Assembly (NCBI GenBank): GCA_036399775.1
Contig: DASWMJ010000072.1
Coordinates: forward strand, 1-64,000
DNA length: 64,000 bases
Reading direction: 5' to 3'
Origin: JADMIH01 sp036399775
Lineage (GTDB): Bacteria; Chloroflexota; Chloroflexia; QHBQ01; JADMIH01
Shown here piece after piece: positions 1-8,229 of the stretch. The notes below the pieces were generated by a model, which was given only the letters and a program-made list of their open reading frames with translations, did no database searches and was not told the DNA's origin. How positions within the stretch are numbered: position 1 is the first letter of the stretch; every line of letters begins with the position of its first letter. Both the position numbers and the translations under genes were made by a program.

Positions 1-310
1 CCTCTACCCCAACCTACCCAATGCCTCCTCAAAGGCCACCCTTGAGCGTGTATCCCCCACAGGCACCACCGTAGTGGGAGAAGTGCCCGCCGGCGCATTC
101 GCAGGCTTCAGCTACGAGGCATGGAATACCATCTCCCTCACGGCCCAGGGCAGCCACTTCACGGTATCGGCAAACGGCACCCGGATTATGGACGTCACCG
201 ACACGACCGCCTCCAAGAGCACACAGAGTGGTTGGGTGGGAGTATGGACCATATCGGACATGGGAGCGCAATTCGACAACGTCAGAGTTCAGCAGGCCGC
301 TGGGCGTTAG
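1..310 (+). CDS. C-terminal end of a LamG/concanavalin-like surface protein (partial)
   Basis: The gene enters from the left edge; the reading frame starts at base 2 and runs about 102 codons to a TAG at 308-310. The visible part has the alternating beta-strand pattern and the closing FDNVRV motif seen at the end of LamG or DUF1080-type jelly-roll domains, which bind or hydrolyse carbohydrate outside the cell. No membrane segment or catalytic residue lies in this fragment. It ends 30 bases before another exported protein in the same direction, so the two may share a transcript. The N-terminal part is missing, so the full function cannot be judged. Confidence 0.6.
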   Translation, partial: LYPNLPNASSKATLERVSPTGTTVVGEVPAGAFAGFSYEAWNTISLTAQGSHFTVSANGTRIMDVTDTTASKSTQSGWVGVWTISDMGAQFDNVRVQQAAGR

Positions 311-340
311 CAGCAAGGAAGGAAAGGAAAACAGACAACT

Positions 341-2425
341 ATGAAAAGAGGCATCACTACGGCATTTCTGCCGCTCCTGTCCCTCGTCTTCGCGGTGGCC
401 GCTATCACACTGAGCGTGTCGGGCAATGCCATAACGGCAGTCAACGCGGCCTCACCTGACCAACTCGACGAGTGGACGACGCCACAGAACATCTCCCTCA
501 GTTCCAACTACGACAACACCTCCTCTATCGGCGCGGCACCCAACGGCGCGGTGACGATCGCCTGGGAGCAGCGCAACGACCCCACCTCCACCAGGAACTA
601 CATCAGGCAGGCGAGCAACACATACCTGGGCGGCCCGTTCAACAACGAATTGCTGGCATCCAGCAGCTACAAATCGAGCGGTAACACCAAGGTCAGGGGC
701 GACTCGCAGGGCCGCCGCCACGTCATATGGTGGGAGCAGATAGGCACCAACGTAACCGACCATTACGCTATCATTGGGACCGACGGCAACAGCATACTGA
801 ACGAAGCCGTCCCCAACACCAACAACCTGGGCGCGAAGGGTACTGCTATGGCCGTCGGCCCCGGCGACACCGTACACATGCTCTTCGGGCGCAACAACAA
901 CGACATCAGCTACTGGGCGCGCACGGCAGCCGGGGAATGGACCGTCCAGGGCGAGAGCATCCCGGTCCCCAACAACACCAACCCCACCCACCTTACCATC
1001 GGCGTAACCTCGCAGGGTGTGGTGATGGCGGGTTGGGTCGGCACCGGCCCCGGCGGCTTCTACGATGTTTACACCGCCGTGCGCACGGCCCCCAACGACT
1101 GGCTCGTAGAAGACGTTTCGTATGTCTGCTGCACCGGCTGCCCCGGCAACTCCAGAACTTACAATCCCCAGCTTCAGGGCGACCTCTTCGGCGGCATGAG
1201 GATAATCTGGAACGACGAGACCTGCGACCCGCGCTCCGACCCCAGGTCCACCGATATGTACTACCGCGAGTGGGTGCCCGGCACCGGCTGGGACGGCAAG
1301 CCCCTCGTCCGCATCGAGGCCAACGAGGGCGAGGCCTACACCGATGCCCTCGCCGTTGACCAGAACGGCACGGCCCACATCATGTATTCCGACGACACGG
1401 GCAGTGGCTTCCACAACTACCAGATGTTCTATGTCAAGGGGTCGGGCACTACGTTCTCATCACCCGAAATCCCTTACAGGACCTGGGGATCAGGCTCCTT
1501 CCAGAAGGAACCCTCGATTGACCATAGCCCAGGCTGGCTGCACGTGACTTTCAACAGCAACCGCACCGACACGCGCAAGGACGTTCTCTACAGCCGCCAG
1601 CAGATACAGGAGTCCGTGCCTAGCCCTACGGCCACGCCCGTAGTTAGCCCGCCACGCTGCCCCAATGAGAAGTTCACCGACGTTTGCCCCGGAGATTACT
1701 TCTACACCGCTACGCTCAACCTGGTGGACGCCGGGGTGATCTCCGGCTACAATACCGTGCCGCCGTGCGATGCGCCCAGTCACATCTCCTGCTTCAGGCC
1801 GCAGATCAGTATCACGCGCGGCCAGGCTGCAAAGGTCATCGCGTTGGGAGCCACTCTCCCATCTAACCTCCAGGGCGCTCCCCACTTCACGGACGTGCCC
1901 GGCGACCACATCTTCTATAACTGGGTCGAGTTCTCCTACAACGCGGGCGTGGTCTCAGGCTATCCGTGCGGCGGCGCTAACGAGCCGTGCGACCCGCAGA
2001 ATCGCCCATACTTCAGGCCGGGCGCTACCATTACGAGAGGCCAACTCTCCAAGATGGTCGCGCAGGCATTCGGCTACGGAGAGCCTGTTCGCGGCCAGAC
2101 CTTCGAGGATGTCCCTTCCAGCAATCCGTTCTACGCCTTCATAGAGCGTATCGCGAGCAGGGGCATCATCGGCGGTTACAATTGCGGTCTCCCTGAGCCG
2201 TGCGTGCCTCCCGCCAACCGCCCGTACTTCCGGCCCAACTCCGAAGTAATACGTGGACAGACCGCCAAGATCATTGATGGCGCGAGGTCTTATACCCCGC
2301 CTACTTCCCCGCCCTCCAATACAGCCACGCCCACGCCCACAGCTACAGCTACAGCTACAGCCGTAACTATCGAGACAGCCACAGCCATACCCACAGCCAC
2401 ACCTACGAGCCAGGCCAGGAGATAA
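341..2425 (+). CDS. Exported BNR/sialidase-like propeller protein with three SLH domains
   Basis: The protein has 694 residues. Residues 1-37 form a signal peptide (MKRG, hydrophobic core, VNAAS cleavage region). Residues about 45-420 are Trp/Gly-rich repeats such as TIAWEQR, HVIWWEQ and RIIWNDE that look like a BNR/sialidase-type beta propeller. A Pro/Thr linker follows, then three S-layer homology domains starting near residues 443, 513 and 585, each with an FTDV or FEDV entry and a TRGQ or IRGQ exit motif. The last 44 residues are a Thr/Pro/Ala tail. SLH domains normally hold proteins to secondary wall polymers, so this is probably a surface-anchored glycan-binding or glycan-cleaving protein. 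The SLH units carry paired cysteines (GYPCGG..EPC), as does the metalloprotease at 39635-42403. Catalytic sialidase residues are not evident. Confidence 0.8.
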   Translation: MKRGITTAFLPLLSLVFAVAAITLSVSGNAITAVNAASPDQLDEWTTPQNISLSSNYDNTSSIGAAPNGAVTIAWEQRNDPTSTRNYIRQASNTYLGGPFNNELLASSSYKSSGNTKVRGDSQGRRHVIWWEQIGTNVTDHYAIIGTDGNSILNEAVPNTNNLGAKGTAMAVGPGDTVHMLFGRNNNDISYWARTAAGEWTVQGESIPVPNNTNPTHLTIGVTSQGVVMAGWVGTGPGGFYDVYTAVRTAPNDWLVEDVSYVCCTGCPGNSRTYNPQLQGDLFGGMRIIWNDETCDPRSDPRSTDMYYREWVPGTGWDGKPLVRIEANEGEAYTDALAVDQNGTAHIMYSDDTGSGFHNYQMFYVKGSGTTFSSPEIPYRTWGSGSFQKEPSIDHSPGWLHVTFNSNRTDTRKDVLYSRQQIQESVPSPTATPVVSPPRCPNEKFTDVCPGDYFYTATLNLVDAGVISGYNTVPPCDAPSHISCFRPQISITRGQAAKVIALGATLPSNLQGAPHFTDVPGDHIFYNWVEFSYNAGVVSGYPCGGANEPCDPQNRPYFRPGATITRGQLSKMVAQAFGYGEPVRGQTFEDVPSSNPFYAFIERIASRGIIGGYNCGLPEPCVPPANRPYFRPNSEVIRGQTAKIIDGARSYTPPTSPPSNTATPTPTATATATAVTIETATAIPTATPTSQARR

Positions 2426-2454
2426 CACCCCTGGCAAGGGTAGAACTTATATTG

Positions 2455-2499
2455 AAGAACAAGAAGAATGGCGGCAAAACCGCCATTCTTCTTGTTCTT
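2455..2499 (+). terminator. 20-bp perfect hairpin terminator
   Basis: An inverted repeat of 20 bases (2455-2474 and 2480-2499) with a 5-base loop lies 30 bases after the SLH gene. The arms begin and end with A-rich and T-rich blocks around a GGCGG/CCGCC core, so it could work in both directions. Confidence 0.75.
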
Positions 2500-2544
2500 G
2501 AAGCCCCATAAGATAGAGTGGTGTAGATAAGAAAGACTCAGATT

Positions 2545-2574
2545 TTCACTCCCGATTCGCCCATGTGGTAAAAT
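2545..2574 (+). promoter_or_regulatory. Likely selA promoter with leaderless start
   Basis: TTCACT at 2545-2550 and TAAAAT at 2569-2574 are separated by 18 bases. Transcription would begin at about 2580, which is the ATG itself, so the message may be leaderless. No Shine-Dalgarno sequence is visible. Confidence 0.45.
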
Positions 2575-2579
2575 GCCCC

Positions 2580-4025
2580 ATGGCCTCCCAGAATGACGAC
2601 ACTCAGGAGCAAGCAGAAGCCAACAGGGCAGGACGCCTGCGCTCCATCCCTTCCGCAGTCAGGGTGTTGGCCCACCCCGCGCTCGCCGACGCCCGCGCCG
2701 AACTGCCCCACGCTGTAATCATGGCGGCGGTGAGAGCCGAGTCGGGCAGACTGCGCGTTGCCCTTACGAGTGACAATGGCCCGGTGCCCGATCTCGCTGA
2801 CCTGGCGCGCCGGGCAGCCGTGACTGCGTGGCTCATGTCATCCCCCAGCCTGCGGCCCGTCATAAACGCTACGGGCGTAATCATACACACCAACCTGGGC
2901 AGAGCGCCCCTCAGCCGCAGCGCAATCGAGGCTATCTCAAAGGTAGCCGCCTACAGCAACCTCGAATACGATCTTGAAGCAGGAGAGCGAGGCTCGCGCT
3001 ATACCCATGCTGTGGAGGTTCTGCGTCGCGTCACGGGTTGTGAGGACGCGCTGGTGGTCAACAACAACGCCGCCGCGTTGGTGCTCACCCTCTCGAGCCT
3101 GGCGTCAGGACGTGAGGCAATCGTTTCGAGGGGGCAGTTGGTCGAGATAGGCGGCGGCTTCCGCATACCGGAGATCATGCGGCAGAGCGGCGCGCGGCTG
3201 GTTGAGGTAGGCACTACGAACCGCACTTATATCGCGGATTACGCTAACGCCATCACCGGCGACACCGCCATCCTACTGCGAGTCCACGCGAGCAATTTCC
3301 GCGTGGTAGGCTTCACCGCCTCGCCCGATCTCTCAGAGATTGCCGCGCTTGCCCGCAGCCAGGACCTGCTGCTAATAGACGACGTGGGCAGCGGCGCGCT
3401 GTTAGACACCAGGCGATACGGCCTGGCCCCCGAACCCCTGGTGCAAGCCAGCCTTGAAGCGGGAGCCGACTTGGTGCTATTCAGTGGCGACAAACTGCTG
3501 GGCGGCCCCCAATGCGGCATCATAGCAGGCAAGAGCGAGCACATAGCCCGCCTCAGAAAGCATCCCCTGGCCCGCGCGTTGCGAGTAGACAAGCTAATCC
3601 TTGCCGCCCTGGAAGCCACCCTGCTCCACTACCTCAAAGGCGAAGCCGAACGCGAGATACCCATCTGGCGCATGATCGCCACGCCGGCAGAAGAACTAAA
3701 AACAAAGGCAACAGAGTGGGCGCAGCGCCTCACCGAGCAAGGAGTTGACTGCCAGGTAATGCAAGGAGAATCGGCCATCGGCGGCGGCTCGCTCCCTGGA
3801 GAGACCCTCCCAACCTGGCTGGTAGGCATAACTCCCCCCAACTCCCAGGCAAGCAACAGCGAACAATCAGCCGGCCACCTCCCAAGCCTCCTCCGCCACG
3901 CCCCCACTCCCATAATAGCCCGCGTAGACCGGGGCACACTTCTCCTCGACCCCCGCACCGTTCTCCCCCCGGAAGAAGAAACCCTCCTCAGCCAGCTAGC
4001 GACGATTCTAACGTGCAAAACGTGA
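2580..4025 (+). CDS. selA: L-seryl-tRNA(Sec) selenium transferase
   Basis: SelA is a PLP enzyme that converts seryl-tRNA(Sec) to selenocysteinyl-tRNA(Sec) with selenophosphate. The product is 481 residues from the ATG at 2580; a GTG at 2565 would add five residues. Family marks are the N-terminal helical domain, the NATGVIIHTNLGRAPLS block, YSNLEYDLE, and the PLP-lysine motif SGDKLLGGPQ with Lys near residue 305. The length is normal for bacterial SelA. The C-terminal region, rich in Pro and Ser, diverges more. No selB, selC or selD is in this window, so the rest of the selenocysteine machinery must lie elsewhere if the pathway is complete. I chose 2580 because the promoter-like sequence ends right before it. 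Confidence 0.93.
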   Translation: MASQNDDTQEQAEANRAGRLRSIPSAVRVLAHPALADARAELPHAVIMAAVRAESGRLRVALTSDNGPVPDLADLARRAAVTAWLMSSPSLRPVINATGVIIHTNLGRAPLSRSAIEAISKVAAYSNLEYDLEAGERGSRYTHAVEVLRRVTGCEDALVVNNNAAALVLTLSSLASGREAIVSRGQLVEIGGGFRIPEIMRQSGARLVEVGTTNRTYIADYANAITGDTAILLRVHASNFRVVGFTASPDLSEIAALARSQDLLLIDDVGSGALLDTRRYGLAPEPLVQASLEAGADLVLFSGDKLLGGPQCGIIAGKSEHIARLRKHPLARALRVDKLILAALEATLLHYLKGEAEREIPIWRMIATPAEELKTKATEWAQRLTEQGVDCQVMQGESAIGGGSLPGETLPTWLVGITPPNSQASNSEQSAGHLPSLLRHAPTPIIARVDRGTLLLDPRTVLPPEEETLLSQLATILTCKT

Positions 4026-4043
4026 AATGTGAAAACCTTTAAT

Positions 4044-4136
4044 AATCTCAGCGTCTCTGCGGTTCAACCTTAACCATCTTCGCGAACTTTGCGTTTCTTT
4101 GCGTCTTTGCGGTTACGTAATTACGTTTCACGTTTC
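4044..4136. repeat. CAAAGACGCAAAG-type degenerate repeat
   Basis: The convergent gap between selA and tgt is filled with degenerate units of the kind TTTGCGTCTTTGCGGTT. Related sequence occurs at about 10600-10636, 45177-45225 and 51868-51901. No gene is visible here. Confidence 0.5.
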
Positions 4137-4141
4137 AAGCG

Positions 4142-5350
4142 TCACGCTCCCCTACCGTGCGCTTTCAGCCACTGCTGCCTCTGCTTCACGGCTGCTTCGC
4201 GGTCTGTCGGCTTGTAACGCGCCAGGAACTCCTCTCGGTAGCGGGACAAGCTTCCACCCAGGATAGCGGCGCGCATCTCACCTGCTATGCGCGTCATAAA
4301 GCGCAGGTTGTGGATGCTGTTGAGCCTGTAGGCCAGCAACTCCTCCGCGCGATAGAGGTGGTGAAGGTAGCCCAACGTATAGTGGCGGCAGGCGTAGCAA
4401 TCGCAGTCCTCTTCGATGGGCCTATCCGCCAGGGCGAAGCGCGAGCTTTTGATAGGCAGCCGTCCATCGCGGGTCAGGAGCGCGCCGTTGCGAGCCACCC
4501 GCGTCGGCAGCACGCAATCGAACATGTCAATCCCACGCGCCACGCACTCCACCAGGTCCTCCGGCGAGCCGACCCCCATTAGGTAGCGGGGCTTATCATA
4601 GGGAAGGAGTGGCGTCGTCTCCTCAAGCATGTGGTGCATCTCCTCCTTAGACTCGCCCACGCTCAACCCCCCTATCGCGTAGCCGGGAAAGCCCAGCGAA
4701 GAGAGAGTTTGCGCGCTCTCACGCCTCAAATCAGCGTAGGTGCTCCCCTGCACGATGCCAAAGAGCGCCTGGTCTTGCCTGGTCTGCGCCTTGAGGCAAC
4801 GCTCCGCCCAGGCGTGAGTGCGGGCCAGCGCCTGCCTGTTGTATTCATGTGAGGAGGGGTAGGGCGTGCATTCGTCCAGCACCATGATGATGTCCGCGCC
4901 CAATTGCTCCTCGACGCGCACCACCATCTCCGGCGTGAAGCGGTGGGTCGAGCCGTCAATGTGCGACTTGAACGTAACCCCACCATCATCAATCTTGCGG
5001 TTGTGGCTAAGGCTGAAGACCTGAAAACCACCGCTGTCGGTCAGGATGGGCCTATCCCATCCCATGAAGCGATGCAGCCCCCCAAACTTCTGTATTAGCT
5101 CCGAGCCGGGCCTCAGATATAGGTGGTAAGTATTCGACAGGATAATCTGCGCCTGAAGGTCGCGCAACTCGTGAGGCGACACCGACTTGACGCTCGCCTG
5201 CGTCCCCACAGGCATAAATACGGGCGTCTCGATAGCCCCATGAGGCGTATCCAGCACGCCCGCCCGCGCCGTGCCCACAACCGTCTCTACAGTGTGTGTT
5301 ACCTGAAACCGGAAAGTGTGCTTCTCTCCGTTTGTACTATCATTGTCCAT
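4142..5350 (-). CDS. tgt: Queuine tRNA-ribosyltransferase
   Basis: Tgt exchanges guanine 34 in GUN anticodons for preQ1, the base that QueA and QueG later turn into queuosine. The protein has 402 residues from the ATG at 5350, just downstream of the queG stop; a start at 5374 would overlap queG by 20 bases. Visible motifs are DSGGFQVFSL (active-site Asp), GIVQGS, YAIGGLSVGE, and GIDMFDCVLPTR with the nucleophilic Asp. The zinc site is CDCYACRHY plus a downstream His. The length is slightly above the usual 370-380 residues. It is transcribed behind queG, making a two-gene queuosine unit. The C-terminus ends facing selA. Confidence 0.96.
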   Translation of the reverse strand: MDNDSTNGEKHTFRFQVTHTVETVVGTARAGVLDTPHGAIETPVFMPVGTQASVKSVSPHELRDLQAQIILSNTYHLYLRPGSELIQKFGGLHRFMGWDRPILTDSGGFQVFSLSHNRKIDDGGVTFKSHIDGSTHRFTPEMVVRVEEQLGADIIMVLDECTPYPSSHEYNRQALARTHAWAERCLKAQTRQDQALFGIVQGSTYADLRRESAQTLSSLGFPGYAIGGLSVGESKEEMHHMLEETTPLLPYDKPRYLMGVGSPEDLVECVARGIDMFDCVLPTRVARNGALLTRDGRLPIKSSRFALADRPIEEDCDCYACRHYTLGYLHHLYRAEELLAYRLNSIHNLRFMTRIAGEMRAAILGGSLSRYREEFLARYKPTDREAAVKQRQQWLKAHGRGA

Positions 5351-5354
5351 AATC

Positions 5355-6551
5355 TTATGCGGGGGCCATAACAAGGGCAGCCTCTATCTCTTCCAGCACC
5401 CACTCATCTTCCTCAATGTCTCTCCTACCACGCAACGCGGCCCGTGCTTCTTCACTACCGAGCCTGCCGAGCGCCCACGCCGCATGCCCCCTCACCAACG
5501 CAGGGTCCGAGTTCAATGCGCGTACCAAAGCAGGCACCGCCGCGAGATCTCCACTGTTGCCCAGCGCAACGGCAGCGTTCCTCCTGATGCCCGCCCACTT
5601 CGTCCTCTTGACGGGGCTGTGCCGGAACCGCTCGCGAAACTCTTCCTCGGTTATGTCAAGCAACTCCACCAGCGATGGGCTTGCGCCTATCCCCACTCTC
5701 GACCCAAACTCAGCGTGATTCCCCGGAGCCGCCTTCTTGTTGACCGGGCAGACCTCCTGGCAGATGTCGCAGCCAAAAACCCACTCGCCAATCAGGGGCC
5801 TCATCTCGCGTGGGATTGGGCCGCGCAACTCGATAGTGAGGTAAGAGATGCACCTGTTGTTGTCGAGCACGCCCGGCGCGATCAGGGCACCAGTGGGGCA
5901 CGATGGCAGGCACCGGCTGCAAGTCCCGCAATGCGTCTTCACCGGCTCGTCGCCCGGCAAATCGACGTCAAGAAGAAGCTCGCCCAGCAGCACCCACGAC
6001 CCGAACTTATGGTTCAGTATGTTAGTGTTCTTGCCGTACCAACCCAACCCCGCCCGTTGCGCCACCGCCCTGTCAACGATGCGGGCCGTATCCACGAGCG
6101 CTCGCGCCTCCACCGGACGGCCCAAACGCTCCTGCACGAAAGCATGGAGCGCCCACAGCTTATCCTTAAAGACTTCATGATAGTCCAATCCCCAGGCATA
6201 ACGAGCCACTCTGCCCCTCGGTGTGCCCGGCATCGAAGGCTGCACAGGCTCATCGCTGAGGTAGCTGATACCAAGGGAGACCACAGTCCTGGCCCCAGGC
6301 ATGAGGTTCCTGGGGTCGCCTGCTACGGCAGCCCTCTCCTTCGTGAACCACGACAACCCGGAGAGCAGCCCCTGGTCAATTCGTTCTTCCAGCACGCGCT
6401 GGGTATCCGGCATCGCTTCTGCGGAGGTGAAACGCACAAGGTCAAACCCCAGCGCGTTCGCACGCTCAACAATCTCCGCCTTTAGCGCAGCCGCATCCTG
6501 CACGGAGAGGCACGCAGGCGGCTCGATTATGCTATTGCTTTCTTGATGCAA
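5355..6551 (-). CDS. queG: Epoxyqueuosine reductase with HEAT-like C-terminus
   Basis: QueG is the cobalamin- and Fe-S-dependent enzyme that reduces epoxyqueuosine to queuosine in tRNA. The product is about 398 residues from a TTG at 6551; this start is uncertain and an in-frame GTG lies a little further in. Two ferredoxin-type clusters are visible, CGTCSRCLPSCPTGAL and CDICQEVCPVNK. The N-terminal part has the GLGWYGKNTNILN and SWVLLGELLLD motifs of the family. The last ~80 residues form HEAT-like helices (ALGNSGDLAAVPALVRAL), as in longer QueG forms. The tgt start lies five bases past its stop, so the two are probably cotranscribed. No queA, queC, queD or queE is in the window. Confidence 0.95.
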   Translation of the reverse strand: MHQESNSIIEPPACLSVQDAAALKAEIVERANALGFDLVRFTSAEAMPDTQRVLEERIDQGLLSGLSWFTKERAAVAGDPRNLMPGARTVVSLGISYLSDEPVQPSMPGTPRGRVARYAWGLDYHEVFKDKLWALHAFVQERLGRPVEARALVDTARIVDRAVAQRAGLGWYGKNTNILNHKFGSWVLLGELLLDVDLPGDEPVKTHCGTCSRCLPSCPTGALIAPGVLDNNRCISYLTIELRGPIPREMRPLIGEWVFGCDICQEVCPVNKKAAPGNHAEFGSRVGIGASPSLVELLDITEEEFRERFRHSPVKRTKWAGIRRNAAVALGNSGDLAAVPALVRALNSDPALVRGHAAWALGRLGSEEARAALRGRRDIEEDEWVLEEIEAALVMAPA

Positions 6552-6714
6552 AGGTCTGTGCTACTCGTTCTAGGGAATACTCAGCTATCATGTGCTTCGG
6601 ATTGCCGGGAAAAGGGGTCATCATACGATTATACCAGAATAGAGATGCTATACCTGTTCCGCGGGATAAGGCTGTAGCAAAGCCGGGATGTATATGAAAG
6701 CCTCCCCAGCATCC

Positions 6715-6841
6715 TTGTCATTCTGAGCGTAGCGAAGAATCTCGCTCCTCGCGTATTAGCATGGTGGTAACGCAATAGGGGAATAACATAGACAAGAGGG
6801 TGTGCGAGGGACGAGATGCTTCGCTACGCTCAGAATGACAC
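6715..6841. repeat. Palindromic repeat family A, copy 1
   Basis: Inverted arms TGTCATTCTGAGCGTAGCGA (from 6717) and its complement ending at 6840 flank an unrelated middle. The 6552-6978 gap between queG and thyX holds this element and no gene that I can see. Other full copies are at 19859-19973 and 62661-62770, an interrupted copy at 38362-38565, and half copies near 23632 and 54850. Confidence 0.8.
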
Positions 6842-6978
6842 GGGGTACCGGGTTCGTTGACCGTTACATAGGCCTGATCTTGCATCCGCCTGTTAAGAGC
6901 AAACGCAAAAAGGGCCACCCAACCGGCAGCCCTCTCCCTTCTACTTATGCTGGCAACCCTACGCGCCAGCCTCAATCG

Positions 6979-7866
6979 CTACTTACTGTGCCCATTGGAG
7001 TGTACTGGCACCTCGCGCTGGCCGACGCTCATACCCAGCTTCTGCTCGAACTCTCGCAGGAGACTCTTGCTACCCTCAAAGGCATCGACGGGCATAGGCT
7101 CGCCCGAAATGAGCCGCCGCAGGATAGCAAGCTCGCTCCTGGAGAACGACTTGCCGTGCAGCTTGTACTCCTCGAAAGCCTCCCAGGCTGCGGGCGCGAC
7201 CGCCTGCGTACACACCGCCACCTGGTTCGCAAAGTCCCGTATCTCCTTCTGTGCGTGCGGGTCCATTCGCAGCCGCAAGAAATGGAGGAGGTTATGCAGG
7301 TTCATCTGCCAGTAGAACTGGGTGTAAACCGAAAGCGGCAGCACGACCCGCGCAAGCTCCCGCGCGATATTGTCCTCAAGGAAGCTCTCATATTGCGCGT
7401 AGGCCGTCTCCCTGTTCTCTTTCAGATATGCGAGGAATCGCTCCACCAGCTCGGCGGGCACCACATCATCCGACCTGCCCTGCTTGTTGTCCTTGCTCTG
7501 GTAACCCACGTCCCCCCAGGCAGGAACATGGAACTCTTCCCGCATGATCGAATAACGCGCGCTCTCCTCGTTAACCGAGGCCGTTCTATGCCGTAGCCAC
7601 TGCCTCACCACGAACACGGGCGCTTTGATGTGAAACTTGAGGACGACCATTTCAAAGGGCGTAGTGTGATCATGCCTGAGAAGGTAGCGAATCAGCCCCC
7701 GGTCCTCGCGCACGCTCTTGGTGCCACCCGCGTACGACACCCGCGCCGCCTGCACGATGCTCTGGTCGCTCCCCATATAATCAACCAGCCGCACGAACCC
7801 ATGGCTGGGCACGGGCAATTCCTTGTCTAATAGCTCTTCAGCAGCTTCCGAATAAATGTGGCCCAT
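6979..7866 (-). CDS. thyX: FAD-dependent thymidylate synthase
   Basis: ThyX makes dTMP from dUMP using methylenetetrahydrofolate, FAD and NADPH. The protein has 295 residues and the complete signature RHRTASVNEESARYS at residues 92-106. The RNLLHFLRLR-like segment (NLLHFLRLRMDPHAQ) and the ARVVLPLSVYTQF block also fit. The start has a purine-rich stretch (GAGGAGGGGG) about 10 bases upstream. The protein is longer than typical 220-250-residue ThyX because of a C-terminal extension rich in charged residues. No thyA is seen in the window. It stands alone between two repeat-filled gaps on the same strand as queG and lysS. Confidence 0.95.
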   Translation of the reverse strand: MGHIYSEAAEELLDKELPVPSHGFVRLVDYMGSDQSIVQAARVSYAGGTKSVREDRGLIRYLLRHDHTTPFEMVVLKFHIKAPVFVVRQWLRHRTASVNEESARYSIMREEFHVPAWGDVGYQSKDNKQGRSDDVVPAELVERFLAYLKENRETAYAQYESFLEDNIARELARVVLPLSVYTQFYWQMNLHNLLHFLRLRMDPHAQKEIRDFANQVAVCTQAVAPAAWEAFEEYKLHGKSFSRSELAILRRLISGEPMPVDAFEGSKSLLREFEQKLGMSVGQREVPVHSNGHSK

Positions 7867-7975
7867 GGTACAAACCCCCTCCTCTATACACTACAGACAG
7901 GGGCAATTTTATTATCTAGGGTGAAACCCAGGACACGTTTTACACACAATTTTGCATACTCTGTGTATAAGGTGC

Positions 7976-8190
7976 GCAAGCCCCGGAGGGGCGAAAGAAA
8001 GTAGCCCCATGGCGCAAGCCTGGGGTTGCTCCACAAGAAAAGAGCGTAGCCCCGGAGGGGCGTAAGATGTTAACTGGGCAATTCGTTAACGTCTTACGCC
8101 CCTCCGGGGCTAAGAGAGGAGGGAGGCAGCTTACCCCAGGCTCACGCCGTGGGGCTACTTTCTTTCGCCCCTCCGGGCCTTGTGACTGGA
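7976..8190. repeat. About 210-bp palindromic repeat family B, copy 1
   Basis: Left arm AAGCCCCGGAGGGGCGAAAG and its complement near 8166-8187 enclose further inverted copies (near 8056-8075 and 8094-8113) plus the GCGCAAGCCTGGGG motif and its counterpart. The same design recurs at 45291-45491. It fills most of the 7867-8229 gap; I see no gene there. Confidence 0.75.
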
Positions 8191-8229
8191 AGCTACGTAT
8201 GTGGAGGTTTCAGGCCCACCTTCGTAAGC

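Noticed and set aside
452..1414. 320-residue minus-strand frame opposite the propeller gene
   Set aside because: Val/Gly-rich composition typical of antisense reading of GC-rich DNA; no motifs or ribosome site.
4157..5371. Long plus-strand frames opposite tgt and queG
   Set aside because: These are shadows; the minus-strand proteins have full family motifs.
6552..6978. preQ1 riboswitch upstream of queG
   Set aside because: I found no matching pseudoknot sequence; the region holds repeats.
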